Positions 15,015 to 18,458 of a stretch of DNA of 18,458 nt are shown here, piece by piece. Position 1 is the stretch's first letter; each line of letters begins with the position of its first letter. The position numbers were made by a program, and so were the translations under genes. Under the pieces are notes generated by a model that did not search any database, was not told the origin of the DNA, and saw only the letters and a program-made list of their open reading frames with translations. Source of the DNA: Burkholderiaceae bacterium (GTDB taxonomy: Bacteria > Pseudomonadota > Gammaproteobacteria > Burkholderiales > Burkholderiaceae_C). The DNA lies in the NCBI GenBank assembly GCA_025458585.1, contig JALOSD010000076.1, forward strand, positions 1 to 18,458. Direction: 5' to 3'.

Positions 15015-16532
15015 ATGGACGCTGACGCTACGGCGACGATCACGCTCAGCCTGATCTCGCACACCAACGTCGGCAAGACGACGCTCGCGCGCACGCTGCT
15101 CGGGCGCGACGTCGGCGAGGTGCGCGACGCGCCGCACGTCACCGACTTCGCCGAGGCGCACCGCCTGCTCGCGAGCGACGCCGGCGACGAGCTGCGGCTG
15201 TGGGACACGCCCGGCTTCGGCGACAGCGTGCGCCTCGCGCGCCGCATGCGCCAGGCCGACCAGCCGCTCGGCTGGTTCCTGACGCAGGTCTGGGACCGCT
15301 TCACCGACCGCCCGTTCTGGGGCACGCAGCAGGCGCTGCGCAACGTGCGCGAGCAGGCCGACGTCGTGCTCTACCTCGTCAACGCGTCCGAGGCGCCGGC
15401 GGCCGCGGCCTACGTGCGTCCCGAGATGGACCTGCTCGACTGGGTCGGCAAGCCCGTCGTCGTGCTGCTGAACCAGCTCGGCGCGCCGCAGGACGCGGCG
15501 CACGAGGCGGCCGACGTCGAGCGCTGGCGGCTGCACCTGGCCGACCGCGCGCTCGTGCGCCAGGTGCTGCCGCTCGACGCCTTCGCGCGCTGCTGGGTGC
15601 AGGAGGGCGTGCTGCTCGCCGCCGTCGAGGCCGCGCTGCCGGCTTCGCGGCGTGCGCCGATGGCGCGCCTGCGCGCCGCGTGGCACGCGCGCCACCAGGC
15701 AGTATTCGACGACAGCATGCAGGTGCTCGCCGCGAGCCTCGCACGCATCGCGACCGCGCGCGTCACGGTCGGCGAGGGCGGCGGCGTGGCCGGCGAACTG
15801 CGCACGCAGCTGCGCGAGCTCGGCAGCCGGCTGCGCGGTGCGGCGGGCCCGGCGGGGCCGGTGGCCGTGGCGCAGCAGGCGCTCGCCGAGGCGCTCGACC
15901 GCGAGGTGCGCGACAGTACCGGCCGACTGATCGCGCTGCACGGCCTCGACGGCCAGGCCGAAGGCGCGATCCTCGAGCGGCTGGCGACGCACTACGACAT
16001 GCGGCTGCGCGTCGACGAGGGCAAGGCGGCGGTGCTCGGCGGCGTCGTCACCGGCGCGCTCGCCGGGCTGAAGGCCGACCTCGCCACCGGCGGGCTGACG
16101 CTCGGCGGCGGCATGATCGCCGGCGGCCTGCTCGGCGCGCTCGGCGCGGCAGGCGTCGCCAGGCTCGTCAACGTCGTGCGCGGAACCGAGACCTCGTGGA
16201 TCGGCTGGGACGCCGCCGTGCTCGACGGCCTCGTCGACGCGGCGCTGCTGCGCTACCTCGCCGTCGCGCACTTCGGCCGCGGCCGCGGCGAGTGGGCGCA
16301 GTCGGAGGCGCCGCCGCACTGGCCCGAGGCGGTGCACGAGGCGCTGGCGCCGCACCGCGAGGCGCTGGCCGCGCTGTGGGCGAGCCGGCCGGCCGGCGCC
16401 GCGGACGACGCCGACGCGGCCCCGCGCCTGGCCGCCGAGCTGCAGCCGCGTCTCGCGGCCGCCACCGCCGACCTGCTGCGGCGCCTGTACCCTGCCGCGG
16501 TGCAGCACGTGCCGCATACACTGGCGGCGTGA
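15015..16532 (+). CDS. DUF3482 GTPase-like protein, partner of DUF2868
   Basis: 505-residue protein with an N-terminal TRAFAC-type GTPase domain (about 8-200) and a C-terminal DUF3482 region. The P-loop is S15-H-T-N-V-G20-K21-T22, with serine in place of the first glycine. The G3 motif is D64-T-P-G67. The expected G4 N/TKxD reads N153-Q-L-G156, so guanine specificity is not assured. A predicted helical stretch (about 220-330) precedes a Gly/Ala-rich segment (336-384, including LGGGMIAGGLLGALGAAGVA) that could be a membrane hairpin or insertion element. Such an architecture recalls dynamin-like or YcjX/YcjF-type membrane GTPases, but this is analogy. Its last four bases overlap the trkA start (GTGA), so translation is probably coupled. 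Confidence 0.82.
   Translation: MDADATATITLSLISHTNVGKTTLARTLLGRDVGEVRDAPHVTDFAEAHRLLASDAGDELRLWDTPGFGDSVRLARRMRQADQPLGWFLTQVWDRFTDRPFWGTQQALRNVREQADVVLYLVNASEAPAAAAYVRPEMDLLDWVGKPVVVLLNQLGAPQDAAHEAADVERWRLHLADRALVRQVLPLDAFARCWVQEGVLLAAVEAALPASRRAPMARLRAAWHARHQAVFDDSMQVLAASLARIATARVTVGEGGGVAGELRTQLRELGSRLRGAAGPAGPVAVAQQALAEALDREVRDSTGRLIALHGLDGQAEGAILERLATHYDMRLRVDEGKAAVLGGVVTGALAGLKADLATGGLTLGGGMIAGGLLGALGAAGVARLVNVVRGTETSWIGWDAAVLDGLVDAALLRYLAVAHFGRGRGEWAQSEAPPHWPEAVHEALAPHREALAALWASRPAGAADDADAAPRLAAELQPRLAAATADLLRRLYPAAVQHVPHTLAA
16492..16520 (+). promoter_or_regulatory. Possible promoter for a leaderless trkA transcript
   Basis: CTGCCG (16492-16497) and CATACA (16515-16520) are spaced by 17 bases inside the end of the DUF3482 gene, and the GTG of trkA starts 9 bases after the last base of the -10-like box. 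The -35-like hexamer, spacer and distance match those before the metallopeptidase gene at 3237. This would allow trkA to be made independently of the upstream genes. Confidence 0.35.
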
Positions 16533-17932
16533 ACATCATCATCATCGGCGCGGGGCGCGTCGGCGAGAGCGTCGCCGAGAGCCTGGTGTCGGAGAAGAAC
16601 GACATCACGGTCGTCGACACCGACCCGCTGCGGCTGCACGTGCTGCAGGACCGCATCGACCTGCGCGGCGTGCCGGGCAACGGCATCCAGCCGTCGGTGC
16701 TGCGCGAGGCCGGCATCGAGGACTGCGACATGCTGATCGCGTGCGCGCCGCAGGACGAGACGAACCTCGTCGTCTGCAAGATCGCGCACGACGTGTTCAA
16801 CGTGCCGACGACGATCGCGCGCCTGCGCTCGCCCGAGCTGATCGAGGCGCAGCAGCTGCTGAGCAAGGAGTCGGGCTTCGCCGTCGACGAGGTGATCTGC
16901 CCTGAGCAGTCGGTGACCGCGTACATCCGCAAGCTCATCGAGTACCCGGAGGCGCTGCAGGTGCTCGAGTTCGCCAACGGCGTCGTCAGCCTGATCGCGG
17001 TGCGCGCGGTGGCGGGTGGCCCGCTCGTGCGGCACGCGCTGTCGGAGATCCCGCAGCTCGTGCCCGACACGGCGATGCGCATCGTCGCGATCTACCGCGG
17101 CAACGAGCGCCTGCCGGCCGAGGGCGCGACGCGCATCGAGCCCGACGACGAGGTCTTCGTGCTCGCGGCGACGAAGGACATCCGCCGCGTGCTCGGCGCG
17201 CTGCGCCAGATGGACCGGCCCGTGAAGCGCGTGATGATCGCCGGCGGCGGCAAGGTGGGGCTGCGGCTGGCGCGCGAGATCCACGGCAAGCACGAGCTGA
17301 AGATCATCGAGAGCGACCGCCGGCGCTGCGACTACCTCGCGACCCAGCTGCCGTCGAGCGTGCTCGTGCTCAACGCCGACTCGACCGACGAGGAGCTGAT
17401 GGAAAGCGAGAACGTCCACGAGATGGACCTGTTCCTCTCCATCACGAGCGACGACGAGGACAACATCATGTCGTGCCTGCTCGCCAAGCGCCTCGGCGCG
17501 CGGCGCGTGCTCGCGCTGATCAACCGCCGTGCCTACGCCGACCTCGTGCAGGGCACCGCGATCGACATCGCGATCTCGCCGGCGCAGGCGGTGATCGGCG
17601 AGCTGCTCGCGTTCGTGCGCCGCGGCGACGTCGAGGCGGTGCACAGCCTGCGACGCGGCGCGAGCGAGGCGCTCGAGGCGGTGGCGCGCGGCGACCGGCG
17701 CACGTCGCGCGTCGTCGGCCGGCGCATCGAGGAGCTGGCGCTGCCGCGCGGCGCCGAGATCGGCGCGATCGTGCGCGGCGGTGACGGTGACGACGAGCGC
17801 GAGCCCGAGGTCATCATGCCGCACCACGACACCGTGATCCAGGCGAACGACCACGTGATCGTGTTCATGCCGCGCAAGCGCATGGTGCGCGACGTCGAGA
17901 AGCTGTTCCAGGTCGGCGCGACGTTCTTCTGA
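16529..17932 (+). CDS. trkA: Trk potassium uptake system peripheral subunit TrkA
   Basis: 467-residue cytoplasmic regulatory subunit of the TrkH/TrkG potassium transporter. It gates the channel by binding NAD(H) and nucleotides. Four expected domains are readable: RCK-N 1 with GAGRVG (7-12) and acidic D30, TrkA-C 1 (about 145-226), RCK-N 2 with GGGKVG (239-244) and E261, and TrkA-C 2 (about 368-452). Length is near the usual 458. The GTG start is chosen because NIIIIGAGRVG then sits at the N-terminus as in the family; it overlaps the upstream stop by four bases. trkH follows with a TGATG overlap. Confidence 0.96.
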   Translation: MNIIIIGAGRVGESVAESLVSEKNDITVVDTDPLRLHVLQDRIDLRGVPGNGIQPSVLREAGIEDCDMLIACAPQDETNLVVCKIAHDVFNVPTTIARLRSPELIEAQQLLSKESGFAVDEVICPEQSVTAYIRKLIEYPEALQVLEFANGVVSLIAVRAVAGGPLVRHALSEIPQLVPDTAMRIVAIYRGNERLPAEGATRIEPDDEVFVLAATKDIRRVLGALRQMDRPVKRVMIAGGGKVGLRLAREIHGKHELKIIESDRRRCDYLATQLPSSVLVLNADSTDEELMESENVHEMDLFLSITSDDEDNIMSCLLAKRLGARRVLALINRRAYADLVQGTAIDIAISPAQAVIGELLAFVRRGDVEAVHSLRRGASEALEAVARGDRRTSRVVGRRIEELALPRGAEIGAIVRGGDGDDEREPEVIMPHHDTVIQANDHVIVFMPRKRMVRDVEKLFQVGATFF

Positions 17933-18458
17933 TGCAGACCCTGCTGCCGGTCCTCGGGCTGCTGGGGATCATCCTGGTCGTCTTCGGCACCACGTTCGCG
18001 GTGCCGCTGGGCGTCTCGCTCGGCGTCGGCGACGGTGCCCACCGCGCCTTCGCGCCCGAGATGGCGCTGACGATCGTCGCCGGCGCCGCGCTGTGGGGGC
18101 TCACGCGCCGCTTCCGACGCGAGCTGCAGGCGCGCGACGGCGTGCTGCTCGTCGTGCTCGCGTGGAGCGTGCTGCCGGTGTTCGGCGCGCTGCCGCTGCT
18201 CGCGTACTTCGAGGGCGTTTCGAGGCCGTCTCGGGGCTGACGACGACCGGCGCCACGGTGCTCGTCGGGCTCGACGACCTGCCGGCGTCGATCAACATCT
18301 GGCGCACCTTCCTGCAGTGGCTCGGCGGCCTGGGCATCCTGATCCTCGCGGTGGCGATCCTGCCGATGCTCGGCGTCGGCGGCAGCCAGCTGTTCCGCGC
18401 CGAGGCCGCCGGCCCGCTGAAGGACACCAAGCTCACGCCACGCATCACCGAGACGGCC
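17932..18458 (+). pseudogene. trkH: Trk potassium uptake channel subunit TrkH, frameshifted and cut by the window end
   Basis: The ATG shares one base with the trkA stop. The first frame gives about 95 family-like residues with three hydrophobic segments (about 3-25, 45-60, 72-95) ending in LPVFGALPLLAYFEG, then a stop at 18238-18240. From 18219 a different frame continues to the window end with FEAVSGLTTTGATVLVGLD, the first selectivity-filter loop, then SINIWRTFLQWLGGLGILILAVAILPMLGVGG and KLTPRITET. Relatives have a few residues (an SFTDAY-like stretch) between the two parts, so about 17-20 bases seem missing. A direct TTCGAG repeat (18208-18213 and 18219-18224) flanks the lesion. If real, the potassium channel subunit is not made; a sequencing or assembly error is at least as likely. 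Confidence 0.88.

Noticed and set aside
11364..16517. Open minus-strand frame of more than 1,700 codons opposite the acyl-CoA dehydrogenase, DUF2868 and DUF3482 genes
   Set aside because: Same cause: an antisense shadow of GC-rich codons. No domain is recognisable and the composition is biased.
1..18458. CRISPR array, tRNA/rRNA gene, insertion sequence, phage or att site, riboswitch
   Set aside because: No regularly spaced repeats, cloverleaf-like sequence, transposase or integrase coding, or long structured leader was seen on either strand.

Overview
The window reads as chromosomal DNA of a high-GC betaproteobacterium. My best guess is Burkholderiales in the Rubrivivax/Leptothrix/Comamonadaceae neighbourhood. 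This rests on very GC-rich third codon positions, the glyS-gmhB-plsC-metallopeptidase order, an ivd/can/aceK cluster behind a LiuR-like MerR regulator, and a CCCCCCAAGGGGGG-type intergenic repeat. This is inference from gene content, since no rRNA or other marker is present. I see no tRNA, rRNA, CRISPR, insertion sequence, prophage or integrase.

Layout. (1) Bases 2-4181, plus strand: the 3' part of glyS, then gmhB, plsC and a YgjP/SprT-like zinc metallopeptidase, a compact envelope/housekeeping run. (2) 4182-4411: a gene-free gap holding a hairpin repeat. (3) 4412-5479, minus strand: an MBL-fold hydrolase. (4) 5480-5548: a divergent control region with a 22-bp operator-like palindrome. (5) 5549-13195, plus strand: merR(liuR-like), a PaaI-type thioesterase, isovaleryl-CoA dehydrogenase, beta-carbonic anhydrase, aceK, acetyl-CoA acetyltransferase, a broken SDR gene and a broken acyl-CoA dehydrogenase. 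A second, nearly identical 22-bp palindrome lies between merR and the thioesterase gene. (6) 13230-16532: a small membrane protein, a DUF2868 membrane protein and a DUF3482 GTPase-like protein. (7) 16529-18458: trkA and the start of a frameshifted trkH, potassium uptake.

How the genes fit together. Region 5 looks like a leucine/isovalerate and acyl-CoA catabolic module. Isovaleryl-CoA dehydrogenase opens the CoA-ester pathway, carbonic anhydrase could supply bicarbonate for a downstream biotin carboxylase, thiolase handles acetoacetyl-CoA, and AceK shifts isocitrate toward the glyoxylate shunt when carbon arrives as acetyl-CoA. The twin operators suggest that one MerR-family repressor controls itself, the divergent MBL gene and the catabolic operon.

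Points worth attention: a GmhB whose HAD nucleophile aspartate is glycine; a metallopeptidase with a QLSLF beta-clamp-like peptide on a disordered proline/threonine tail, which recalls SPRTN and its PCNA motif; a DUF2868-DUF3482 membrane/GTPase pair coupled to trkA; and four genes (ivd, SDR, acyl-CoA dehydrogenase, trkH) that each lack a short internal segment, either true decay or a recurring assembly fault.
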